From: CAZRNB01 sp964601355
GTDB taxonomy: Bacteria; Planctomycetota; Phycisphaerae; Sedimentisphaerales; Anaerobacaceae
NCBI GenBank assembly: GCA_964601355.1
Contig: CAZRNB010000024.1
Span: 1 to 28,969, forward strand
Reading direction: 5' to 3'
Length of the DNA: 28,969 nt
In this document: one piece after another, positions 15,921 through 23,461 of the stretch
How the letters are laid out: each line of letters starts with the position of its first letter
How positions within the stretch are numbered: the first letter of the stretch is position 1
Made by a program: the position numbers and the translations under genes
The notes under the pieces: model-generated
What the model was told of the DNA's origin: nothing
The model's input: only the letters and a program-made list of their open reading frames with translations
Databases searched by the model: none

Positions 15921-17246
15921 ATGCCACCCAGTAATAACGATATTTCGTTCGGTCAAGAAAGGCTGAACAGTATCTTCAAGGTCTCAACCAAGTATCCTGA
16001 CAAGCTCAACTCAAGAGAAAGCAGCTGGTTGGAATTCAAAGAGAACTTCAACTTTGGCTCGTTGTCGAAATATGCAAAGACAATGGCTGCTTTTGCGAAC
16101 ACTCAAGGCGGTTACATTGTCTTCGGTATCAAAGATAAGCCTCACAGAATGGTGGGAATCAGAGAGGAGGATTTCAGCAACATCAATCCAGAACGACTGA
16201 CTAATGAGCTAAACGAACTCTTTTTGCCTGAGATAGCGTGGGAAATTCATGTCCATGAGTTCAAGGATAAAACCTTTGGGCTTATTTACAGCCACGAGTC
16301 TAATAACAAACCTGTCATGGCGAAGAAGAATAGTGGCGAAGTGAAGGAGGCAGAGATTTACTACAGATATCGAGGTCGGTCAGAGAAAATCAAATATTCA
16401 GAGTTACTTGCAATTCTTGATGATCGCCGAAAGCAAGAGCAGTCACTTTGGATGAATCTATTAGAAAAGATTGCTAAGATTGGTGTTCAGGATGCGGCTG
16501 TATTTGATACCAATACGGGTGAGGTGTCGGGAACATCGGCCAGTTTCATCATCGATGAAGGCCTTCTTGATAAATTGAGGTTCATTAAGGAGGGGCAGAT
16601 TGAGGATAAGGATGGATCGCCGATCCACAAATTGATTGGAGCACTAAAAACTGCTGGAAAGGGTTCTATATTACCCGTTAAGAGGACCTACACCGACAGG
16701 ACCAGAGGGATCAGGACTGATGATATAATAACCGATTTCCTTAATCAAAAGATTGTTGATAATCCAATGGAGTATATAAAGCAGATCTGTTGGGAAAGTG
16801 CATTCAACCTACCAGTCTACTATTATATAGTTCAGAGTAAAAAGACTCTTCAGGAAGTAATTTATGTTTTGAAAGAGGTGAAAACAAGAAGTCCTTCACA
16901 TGCAGGGCTACTTAAGAGGCTAAGTAGTTCAAGAGAATACAAAATCAACATTCCTCCTAACAGTGCGTCAAGAGCAGCTAAGCAGAAGAGTCTATACCGT
17001 CAAACAGTGCTCAAAAGACTGGTCAACCTGAATTCATTTGCCGCAAATCCAGTAGATCTCAAATACCTACTACAGTCCATGAGAGCGATTAGTAAGAGTG
17101 AATTAGATTCAACGTATGTCTTGGGATTGCTCAAAAATATTTTTGATTCATATTACACTCAGAGAAATCCTGATATATCCGGAGATATTCGTTACACGGT
17201 ATGCCATGTAGATGTTTTGATGTGTAGAGATAAGGTCAACCGATGA
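15921..17246 (+). CDS. AlbA_2/Schlafen-type DNA-binding-like protein
   Basis: 441 codons; ATG 15921 follows GGGGAGACGAGG. The N-terminal third (~31-160) is an AlbA_2 domain (Pfam PF04326): SSWLEFKENF (34-43), then MAAFANTQGGYIVFGIKD (55-72) and the RYRGRSEK region (~149-156). AlbA_2 is shared with Schlafen proteins and usually labelled putative nucleic-acid-binding; some Schlafen relatives cut tRNA. The central and C-terminal parts (~175-441) are unassigned and contain a PMEYIKQICWESAFNLPVYY segment (282-301). No membrane span. The gene is bracketed by two copies of AAATCTGGGGACAGC (15863-15877 and 17283-17297), as if acquired as a unit. With the FRG gene it may form a two-gene conflict or defence module; that is inference from content and position. 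Confidence 0.85.
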   Translation: MPPSNNDISFGQERLNSIFKVSTKYPDKLNSRESSWLEFKENFNFGSLSKYAKTMAAFANTQGGYIVFGIKDKPHRMVGIREEDFSNINPERLTNELNELFLPEIAWEIHVHEFKDKTFGLIYSHESNNKPVMAKKNSGEVKEAEIYYRYRGRSEKIKYSELLAILDDRRKQEQSLWMNLLEKIAKIGVQDAAVFDTNTGEVSGTSASFIIDEGLLDKLRFIKEGQIEDKDGSPIHKLIGALKTAGKGSILPVKRTYTDRTRGIRTDDIITDFLNQKIVDNPMEYIKQICWESAFNLPVYYYIVQSKKTLQEVIYVLKEVKTRSPSHAGLLKRLSSSREYKINIPPNSASRAAKQKSLYRQTVLKRLVNLNSFAANPVDLKYLLQSMRAISKSELDSTYVLGLLKNIFDSYYTQRNPDISGDIRYTVCHVDVLMCRDKVNR

Positions 17247-17280
17247 TATCATCATGGGAAATTTGTTGACACCATACCCT

Positions 17281-17297
17281 GCAAATCTGGGGACAGC
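17281..17297 (+). repeat. AAATCTGGGGACAGC motif, copy B
   Basis: GCAAATCTGGGGACAGC, 35 nt after the AlbA_2 stop codon and in the same orientation as copy A. Confidence 0.85.
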
Positions 17298-17425
17298 GGT
17301 ATCTATTTTAGATTGCCGATTGTCGATTGATATCCAAAATCCCAAATCTAAAATTGGGTCGGCATCGCCTCAGCCCTTAAAATATAAAATAAGAAATCCG
17401 GGATTATGGCCTTGCCATCTTAACG

Positions 17426-17479
17426 ATTGTAATTTGAGGAAGATTTGATATTATCGTGGAATTGAAAGGCCTGGTTGCC
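17426..17479 (+). repeat. ~54-bp dispersed repeat, copy 1
   Basis: Matches 21196-21250 over its length: both contain GAGGAAGATTT, GATATTAT, GTGG, ATTGAAAGG and TGGTTGC in the same order and spacing. About 40 bp further, both copies carry GGGAAAT followed by CGG. It lies ~115 bp upstream of the kinase operon. Confidence 0.85.
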
Positions 17480-17595
17480 TCGTGCTACGTCGCGTACTAC
17501 ACAGAGTAGTATATGGGAAATCCCGGGTAATAATTATTCGTTGAAAACGAGTTTATTGAATAATTTTTCAATGGCCCATAGTTTTGTCGAGTATT

Positions 17596-18798
17596 ATGAG
17601 TGAACGAAATCCTATTGAGAAAAATCTATCAACAGATACTGACAAGTCTTTTGAAATTGCAAAAGACATTCATTCAATGTTTCTGCAAGCGATGGAGGAA
17701 CGCTACAAAGAAATATTGGGTTTTCTTGGTTTTCTTTTACCTGCATTGTCCGGATTTGTCTGGTTAACCTACCAATATGAAACTGCAACGCTACCGAAAT
17801 CAGAACTCACATTTTTTATCGGCACGATGGCAACACTTGGCGTACTTTTCTGGGGTAGCATATATGCTCTCGCGATAAGTTATCGGTATCGATATTTACA
17901 GGCAAGCGTATATCAGATTGAGGAATCTTGTGGAGCTGCAAAATATATCCCGCGTTCTTTTAAACCTATGCCACTGCTGGGCATTACAAAATGCCTTTGT
18001 CTTAGTATGGCACCAGGTATCCTCCAAATACATGTCTTCTTCTTTCTTTCAGCCATAATTAGCATAGCGATAAGTTACTTAATGATTGCCGCACATCATT
18101 GGTATATAATTGCAATTCTTTTGTTCGCTGGAATGTGTACATTGCTAGTTTACCTATTTGGGGCACTTCTCTATCCAAGAAAATTGAACAAACTAATTAA
18201 CAGTTTACACCAGAACTACACACTATCATTACCTCAAAAGTCACAAGCGATAATTTTCATAACTGGACCTAGTGGTGTTGGAAAGTCTACCCTGCGCGAT
18301 TATTACTGTCAGCAACGGGCCATAGTGCCGGTTTCGGCTGTTACTACGCGTAGGCAAAGGCATGATGAATGTGAAGTTCATAGAACTATTTCTGATAAAA
18401 AATTTAGACGCCTTTACTCAAAAGGGGAACTCTGCCTTGTTGCCCAGAACCATGGCGCATGGTATGGTTATATGACCACTGAAGTTCAATCATCGACCAG
18501 CACTCCCATTCTAATCGAGGTTGATTCGAAAACTGCCATATTAGAACAAAGAAAATTCAATGCGTATATTATTCGAATTGTTCCTTCCCCGGTTCAGGTC
18601 TCTCGTCAAATCATAATATCTAATAAGCAAGATGGATGTGATGATCGACTCAGAGATTTGCAACAACAAACAGATCCTATATTTATCGAGGAACGACGGA
18701 AGGCCGGAGATGTGATCTTCATGAATTCGTATGACCATGATTCTCTATGCAGATTTGTAAGTGAGGTAGATTCCTTGATCAAATTGGATCCGACATGA
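17596..18798 (+). CDS. Membrane protein with C-terminal guanylate-kinase/PhnN-like kinase domain
   Basis: 400 codons from ATG 17596; a TTG at 17584 could add four residues, and no strong ribosome site decides. The N-terminal ~195 residues contain four hydrophobic spans (~44-59, 71-94, 144-164, 168-192). The rest is a P-loop kinase of the guanylate kinase superfamily: IIFITGPSGVGKST (219-232), VSAVTTRRQRHDE (246-258), then EVHRTIS...F, ELCLVAQNHGAWYGY and ILIEVDS. The E-x-H..(I/L)S and NHGxWYG patterns resemble PhnN (ribose 1,5-bisphosphate phosphokinase, which makes PRPP) at least as much as true guanylate kinase. The fusion to a membrane domain is unusual for either. Its stop overlaps the transporter start by 4 nt (ATGA), so the two are translationally coupled. 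Substrate is unproven. Confidence 0.82.
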   Translation: MSERNPIEKNLSTDTDKSFEIAKDIHSMFLQAMEERYKEILGFLGFLLPALSGFVWLTYQYETATLPKSELTFFIGTMATLGVLFWGSIYALAISYRYRYLQASVYQIEESCGAAKYIPRSFKPMPLLGITKCLCLSMAPGILQIHVFFFLSAIISIAISYLMIAAHHWYIIAILLFAGMCTLLVYLFGALLYPRKLNKLINSLHQNYTLSLPQKSQAIIFITGPSGVGKSTLRDYYCQQRAIVPVSAVTTRRQRHDECEVHRTISDKKFRRLYSKGELCLVAQNHGAWYGYMTTEVQSSTSTPILIEVDSKTAILEQRKFNAYIIRIVPSPVQVSRQIIISNKQDGCDDRLRDLQQQTDPIFIEERRKAGDVIFMNSYDHDSLCRFVSEVDSLIKLDPT

Positions 18799-19382
18799 TC
18801 AGCAAAACACCATTCGGGATTCCTCTGTTACCGGCATCCGTTTTTTGTTCTATTTTGGTGCTCACCAATGTGTTATGCCAATGGCAAGTATCATTATGGC
18901 GGTTTACTGCTACGATTGGATTGTTCATTTACCCTCTATCTTTTCTTGTTTCGAACTATGTGAATGAAATGTACGGCAAAAAAGTGAGTAAGCAACTTGT
19001 CCGTATTGGCTTTTTTGTATCGCTGTTGCCTTCATTATTTCTGTCGACTGTTCAGATTACAGCAGGAAGCATGTTAGCATATCTGTCAGCCCAAATGTAT
19101 GATGTGTTTGCTTACAATTGGTGGAAAATCCACACTAAAGGTAAGCATTTATGGCTCCGTAATAATGCTTCCGGTTTTGTTTCTCTTCTTATTGATACGG
19201 TGGTATTCTCAACAGTCGCTTTCTATGGGGTACTTGACTGGGATATGATTGTTAGGATAATGTATACTGAATACCCTATCAAGTGCATATACACTATATT
19301 CAACACTGCTCCTCTTTATGTACTAGTAGGGATTGCACATAAGAAGTTTGAGAGAACAGGAAATATACTAAATGAACCATAA
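18795..19382 (+). CDS. VUT/YhhQ-family transporter (queuosine-precursor type)
   Basis: 195 codons, with the start inside the preceding stop (ATGA at 18795-18798). About six hydrophobic segments. The conserved VUT features are present: VNEMYGKKVSK (56-66, normally a D..TE.YG.K motif), IGFFVSLLPS, the loop LWLRNNAS (119-126) and LLIDTVVFSTVAFYG (131-145). YhhQ-type members import 7-deazaguanine precursors of queuosine, and the wider family was named for vitamin uptake; which substrate applies here is not shown. The protein is slightly shorter than usual for the family. Operon position between a kinase and a phosphoribosyltransferase fits import of a base that is then turned into a nucleotide. 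Confidence 0.85.
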   Translation: MISKTPFGIPLLPASVFCSILVLTNVLCQWQVSLWRFTATIGLFIYPLSFLVSNYVNEMYGKKVSKQLVRIGFFVSLLPSLFLSTVQITAGSMLAYLSAQMYDVFAYNWWKIHTKGKHLWLRNNASGFVSLLIDTVVFSTVAFYGVLDWDMIVRIMYTEYPIKCIYTIFNTAPLYVLVGIAHKKFERTGNILNEP

Positions 19383-19860
19383 TGCTCGCGAATTCTCATG
19401 GTTCGAAATGGATCAACTTCACAGACGTGTCGCTGAGCTTATCTGTCGGGATCAATATACTCCTGACATCATCATCGGGATTGTTCGCTGTGGTCTTGTT
19501 TCAGCAACACATCTTGCCTACTTACTTGGTGTCAGAATGGTTGGAGGCTTATATGTTAGAACAACAGCCTCCGACGAAATATTAGCAGCTAAGGATTTCG
19601 AACCGGAGATTATTATTTTAACACCGGCGTCGTGTATTGACGATAAGTCAGTGCTCATAGTTGATACTGTCATGGCCTCTGGGACATCAATCACCTTGGC
19701 AACCAACTTAGTCCTCTCTTACAAACCACGACAGATTAAGTTAGCTGTGATTGTTGATTGGCCAACATCACCATACAATAAAAAAACAAAAGCGAGACCG
19801 ATTGTGGATTATATTGGGACAACTGTAGACATCTGGCCGGACTTCCCTTGGGAACACTAA
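19372..19860 (+). CDS. Purine/xanthine-type phosphoribosyltransferase
   Basis: 162 codons; ATG 19372 overlaps the end of the transporter gene by 11 nt, with AGGAAA upstream. Type I PRTase fold: IIGIVRCGLVSATHLAYLLG (34-53) matches the first loop (usual IxRGGL), and VLIVDTVMASGTS (94-106) is the PRPP-binding loop. In the commonest PRTase consensus this reads V(D/E)DxxxTGxT; here the second acidic residue is Thr and TG is SG, so the loop is divergent, with some likeness to the DPMLATGG loop of uracil PRTase. The ending WPDFPWEH recalls the FPWE end of xanthine-guanine PRTases. It would join a base to PRPP, giving a nucleoside 5'-monophosphate. The base is unknown; a 7-deazaguanine delivered by the neighbouring transporter is the most economical guess. 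Confidence 0.85.
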   Translation: MNHNAREFSWFEMDQLHRRVAELICRDQYTPDIIIGIVRCGLVSATHLAYLLGVRMVGGLYVRTTASDEILAAKDFEPEIIILTPASCIDDKSVLIVDTVMASGTSITLATNLVLSYKPRQIKLAVIVDWPTSPYNKKTKARPIVDYIGTTVDIWPDFPWEH

Positions 19861-20090
19861 CCAAGAACTAAAGAGGGTCAGACACAAATGGTGGTTCGTT
19901 AAGATATAGTGTCAGGAATCTTATGGAAGGAGGCCAGAGCTGAGAGTCAAGAGAACAGAGGTAGCTTCAAGAATCTTTCACACATTTTATTGTCAGTCCC
20001 AATCTGCTCATCCATGGACCCTTCAAGAGGCTTTGTGGGAAAAATCTTACAAGACAAGTCCCCCACAGACTATCATAGCGTGGAGTTTGA

Positions 20091-21185
20091 ATGAATGCGT
20101 TTGACGGAACCGGTAATGGCGCTGAGCCGCCACTGGAGCACCCACGGCGACGCAGATACAGCGGAACCCACCCGAAGAGCTACCTGCAAAAGTACAAGGA
20201 GCACAACATCGCGGCCTACCCGGAGATAAAGGCCCATCTGCTTGCAAAAGGCAAAACACCGGCCGGCACTCATATTCCTGTCCTGACAGAGGAGGTTTTA
20301 GCCTGCCTGAGGCCCAAGTCCGGTGAGACAATAGTTGACTGCACTGTCGGCTACGGCGGCCATGCATCCGAGTTTATCAAGCACTTAGGGCCCACCGGAA
20401 AATTGATTGCCTTGGATATCGACAACGCCGAACTCGAACGCACCCGCCATCGGCTAAGCAAAGAGAATGTGCCTGTGAGTTTCTATCGCAGCAACTTCGC
20501 CGGTATTGCCAAGGTGCTAAAAAAAGAAAATCTCAACGGTTGTGACATCATTTTTGCCGACCTTGGCGTTTCGAGTATGCAAATAGACAATCCCGACCGC
20601 GGGATGAGCTACAAGCATGAAGGACCGCTGGATATGCGTATGGACGACCGTCTAAAGCAAACCGGTGCAGATTTGCTCAATAACCTTTCCGAAGAAGAGC
20701 TGGCCAGTGCCTTTTGGGAGCTGGCCGACGAACCAGACCATCAAGAAATTGCCCACTCGATCGTTACCCAGCGTGCCGTGCAGGCAATTACGCAGACCTC
20801 ACAGCTCGTTGGGGTGATTTTTGACGTCAAGGGCCTTACTCTTGCGAGCTGGAAAAAACAGCAGCGTAATTCAAAATTTAGCTCGTTACATCCTGCTGCC
20901 CGCATATTCCAGGCCCTGCGCATATTAGTCAATGATGAGCTCGGCTGCTTAAGGGAACTTTTAAGAATTGCCCCATACTGCCTGCGTCCGGGCGGCCGAA
21001 TCGGTATAATTAGTTTTCACAGCGGCGAAGACCGCATCGTCAAGAAGGCGTTTCGTGACGGCGTTAGAAATGGCATATACCAGTCAGCGGCACAGGATGC
21101 GATCGTTCCGCAAATCAAAGAAATTAACTCAAATCCCCGCAGCGCATCAGCCAAGTTTCGCTGGGCTGTCGTAAAATCCCTCTAA
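20091..21185 (+). CDS. rsmH: 16S rRNA (cytosine-1402-N4)-methyltransferase
   Basis: 364 codons; ATG 20091 with GGAG at 20082-20085. All RsmH (MraW) landmarks are present: HIPVLTEEVL (61-70), the SAM-binding DCTVGYGGH (83-91), ADLGVSSMQID, LDMRMD, and HPAARIFQALRILVNDEL, ending in KFRWAVVKS. It methylates N4 of C1402 in the ribosomal P site. About 55 extra residues precede the family start; they are basic, low in hydrophobic residues and probably not a signal. In most bacteria rsmH opens the mraZ-rsmH-ftsL cell-division cluster; here its neighbours are accessory genes, which agrees with lineages that have lost that cluster. Confidence 0.96.
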   Translation: MNAFDGTGNGAEPPLEHPRRRRYSGTHPKSYLQKYKEHNIAAYPEIKAHLLAKGKTPAGTHIPVLTEEVLACLRPKSGETIVDCTVGYGGHASEFIKHLGPTGKLIALDIDNAELERTRHRLSKENVPVSFYRSNFAGIAKVLKKENLNGCDIIFADLGVSSMQIDNPDRGMSYKHEGPLDMRMDDRLKQTGADLLNNLSEEELASAFWELADEPDHQEIAHSIVTQRAVQAITQTSQLVGVIFDVKGLTLASWKKQQRNSKFSSLHPAARIFQALRILVNDELGCLRELLRIAPYCLRPGGRIGIISFHSGEDRIVKKAFRDGVRNGIYQSAAQDAIVPQIKEINSNPRSASAKFRWAVVKSL

Positions 21186-21195
21186 GACTCAGATT

Positions 21196-21250
21196 ATTGT
21201 ATTTCGAGGAAGATTTTGATATTATAGTGGCATTGAAAGGCTTGGTTGCG
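21196..21250 (+). repeat. ~54-bp dispersed repeat, copy 2
   Basis: Partner of 17426-17479, here ~85 bp upstream of the nuclease-like gene. In this copy the end forms a hairpin CTTGG/CCAAG (21241-21257). Confidence 0.85.
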
Positions 21251-21336
21251 TAGCCAAGCGTTTGATTTGGGAAATGTCGGTTTGAATAATGGTTACTCTC
21301 TGTGCAAAGAATGAAATGACAAAAAGGGAGGTAATT

Positions 21337-22146
21337 ATGTCGAACGGAAATATCGTTGGAGATTCGATAAATTTCAGGGGACTTGTATATGGGCCATTGA
21401 ATGAAGATGGGGTAATCTTTCTGTTTGGAAAGGTCGTTGAAGATTTGAATATGTACGTGGAACAAATTAGAAAAGAATTTCCGGATTGTATAGGTAGAAG
21501 ATTTACGGGTAAAGGCTGGGAGCAAGTTACAATTGAGTTCGAATACAAAAGCTCAAATTTTCAGCAACACGGTCATAATCCTGATAAATGCAACATATTG
21601 GTCTGCTGGGAACACGATTGGCCTGAGTGTACTCTTGAAGTTATTGAGTTGAAAGAGATAATAAAGACGTTACCCAATAAGGCCGTTGAAAGACCAGATA
21701 GAACTTCCACCGGTGCGGGCAAGGGGAAAAAGATTGAAATGGTAGAAAACCACCTGCGTAAATACCCTGAGAACATACAAAACCTTTTTAAGCTTCTTGA
21801 CCAAGGAATCAAGGAAATTTCTGAGGAAATATGGCGTAAGGTTGGTACAACTCCCGTATGCTCTTATTATTCGCCCGAACGGAATTTTGTTTACGTTACC
21901 TTTCAACGACAAGGGTTGCGAATAGAGCTTTTCACAAAAGGACAGCAAATTGAGGGTATAAAACAATTGAACTATACAGGAGCAGCAGCCAAATGGGGGC
22001 AAATTCACTTGAGAACTAAAGATGATTTGCCAAAAACAATAGACGCCATTAAGAAATCATATGGGTTAATACGAGAGGCTATCAAAAAAAACGAAAGCAC
22101 CGGGTGGTATGCAAAGTTGGAAGATAGCAATGATACCAAAGCCTGA
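21337..22146 (+). CDS. Predicted nuclease-like protein with C-terminal DUF5655 domain
   Basis: 269 codons from ATG 21337, chosen because GGGAGG (21326-21331) is ideally placed; an ATG at 21289 has no such signal. The N-terminal ~110 residues (INFRGLVYGPLNEDGVIFLF, FPDCIGRR at 48-55, VTIEFEYKSSNF at 64-75, CNILVCWEHDWPEC at 85-98) recall restriction-endonuclease-like PD-(D/E)XK proteins: an acidic residue after FP, then an E-x-E-x-K strand. The C-terminal half (~145-250: EIWRKVG, VYVTFQRQGLRIELF, AKWGQIHLRTKDDL, KKSYGLI) matches the small DUF5655 module, often found at the end of such proteins. Function unproven; a role in DNA cleavage is inferred. Stand-alone gene, preceded by a dispersed repeat. 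Confidence 0.75.
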   Translation: MSNGNIVGDSINFRGLVYGPLNEDGVIFLFGKVVEDLNMYVEQIRKEFPDCIGRRFTGKGWEQVTIEFEYKSSNFQQHGHNPDKCNILVCWEHDWPECTLEVIELKEIIKTLPNKAVERPDRTSTGAGKGKKIEMVENHLRKYPENIQNLFKLLDQGIKEISEEIWRKVGTTPVCSYYSPERNFVYVTFQRQGLRIELFTKGQQIEGIKQLNYTGAAAKWGQIHLRTKDDLPKTIDAIKKSYGLIREAIKKNESTGWYAKLEDSNDTKA

Positions 22147-22492
22147 AAAACTTTTCAGCAACTCTTTTACGGTCTTCCTGTTGGAAAATCTGGGGACAAG
22201 ATTTTTAGTTCTGAGTTTTTTGTTGATAGTCCTTCGACAAGCTCAGCCCTTCGACTCCGCTCAGGGTGGTGAGCCTGTCGAACCAGATGGTGAGCAACCT
22301 GTAGTGAGCGTAGTCGAACTACGTCGAACCATTCGTAGTTAAAAACAATGAACAAAATACAATGAACAATGAACAAGAAAATCTGCTTCAATTTATTAGG
22401 GGCATGGCACGGTCGGCAAGTACAAATGGGAAATCCCAGTTGTTTGGATGCCGATGTTGTTTTGCCTCAGAGTCATTGCAGCAACTGGACTA
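22147..22492. other. Repeat-bearing gap
   Basis: Contains a GGGGACA motif (22183-22198), an imperfect palindromic repeat of CCTTCGACAAGCTCAG/GGTGAGCCTGTCGAACC type (22231-22340) with further GTCGAAC copies, and iterated AACAATGAACAA (22345-22377). No gene is supported. Confidence 0.65.
22183..22198 (+). repeat. AAATCTGGGGACA motif, copy C
   Basis: GGAAAATCTGGGGACA, 37 nt after the stop of the nuclease-like gene, in the same orientation as copies A and B. Confidence 0.8.
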
Positions 22493-23290
22493 TCAAAGTC
22501 GCTCTAAAAGCGCTGGTAATTGGGAAAGCTCGCGTATTACATATTGCGCCGAAGCACCGATTTCCTCGCACGATTCTGTAAGTATGCGGGCGGGTCGGAT
22601 AATCTGAATGGTCAAAATGCCCAGTTTATTAGGGGCGATAAAATCCTTTTGTTCGTTATCAGCGATATAAGCAGCAGTTTCAGACTTTGTGTTCAGCTTT
22701 TGCAATAACTTTTCAAAGCCTACCGGCGAGGGCTTCCAAAATTCCCGGCCGAGCTGCTCGGTATAAATTATGCACTTAAAAAAACCTTCGATTCCCAGAG
22801 CCTGCACTTTTAACTGCTGGGCCGGCAGGAAACCATCTGTTATCAATGCTAATGTGTATTTTTGGCTCAACTGCTCGAGGACGCTTTTGTTATCGGCCGG
22901 CAGTGTTATTTGCGGGACGTGGCTGCGATACACCTTTACCAGCTCCTCAATGAGCTTATCATCATAGCTGACGCCAAGCTCATCAAGTGCTGCATTGAAC
23001 GTTTTTTTGCGATTGCCAGAGGTAAACTGCTTCCAGAGGGAATCAAAGATATATTCGGCAGATACTCGATGCTCGATACTTGATGCTTGTTGAGCATTTT
23101 GGATTGAAATTCTGTAGGGTGGGGCTTGCCCCATCAATTTCTTTAAAGGTGGGCTAAAGCCCACCCTACATTTCTCGATACTCGATGCTCGATCAGCGAG
23201 AAAATGGGCGACAGAGTTGAAGCCGCTCCTGCAATACTCGATTTCGTCGTAAAGCGTATCATCTAAGTCGAAAACAACCGTTTTTTTCAT
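22493..23290 (-). CDS. HAD-superfamily hydrolase interrupted in frame by a repeat element
   Basis: 265 codons, starting ATG at 23290. All four HAD motifs are present: VFDLDDTLYDE (6-16) with nucleophile Asp8 and Asp10, LITDG in motif II, the Lys of WKPSPVGF, and YIADNEQKDF as motif IV. The cap placement suggests subfamily IA (phosphoglycolate/nucleotidase type); the substrate is unknown. Residues ~36-77 (between HFLADRA and SAEYIFDSLW) are translated from a palindromic repeat flanked by a 17-bp direct repeat and would sit in the cap domain. The frame survives, so the gene is probably still expressed, with a ~40-residue extra loop. Divergent from the UbiA-family gene. Confidence 0.88.
   Translation of the reverse strand: MKKTVVFDLDDTLYDEIEYCRSGFNSVAHFLADRASSIEKCRVGFSPPLKKLMGQAPPYRISIQNAQQASSIEHRVSAEYIFDSLWKQFTSGNRKKTFNAALDELGVSYDDKLIEELVKVYRSHVPQITLPADNKSVLEQLSQKYTLALITDGFLPAQQLKVQALGIEGFFKCIIYTEQLGREFWKPSPVGFEKLLQKLNTKSETAAYIADNEQKDFIAPNKLGILTIQIIRPARILTESCEEIGASAQYVIRELSQLPALLERL
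23061..23193. repeat. Repeat cassette inside the HAD gene
   Basis: GATACTCGATGCTCGAT occurs at 23061-23077 and 23177-23193. Between them lies a 58-bp palindrome (23113-23170) with arms TGTAGGGTGGG and CCCACCCTACA, enclosing the smaller hairpins GGGGCTTGCCCC and GTGGGCTAAAGCCCAC. The first inner part matches 10741-10762 in reverse complement. Confidence 0.85.
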
Positions 23291-23461
23291 GGTCTATTTT
23301 CGGAATGTATGTATTTTACACAACGCAGCTTATGCTAACCGGATTATAATTTTACATATTTATGGCCGGAATGTCGATGTAAAAAAGGAATTATTGATGG
23401 CGTATAAAGAGAAATCCTAAGCTGGGATTGGATCTCTACGCCACGATGGAAAGGTAAAACT

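Larger units (their letters stand above)
17247..17595. other. Intergenic repeats upstream of the kinase operon
   Basis: Holds the second GGGGACAGC motif (17281-17297), an inverted repeat ATTTTAGATT/AATCTAAAAT (17305-17314 and 17345-17354), a hairpin CCCAA/TTGGG (17341-17358), the repeat block shared with 21196-21250, and TACTAC/GTAGTA arms near 17494-17510. No gene is supported. Confidence 0.7.
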
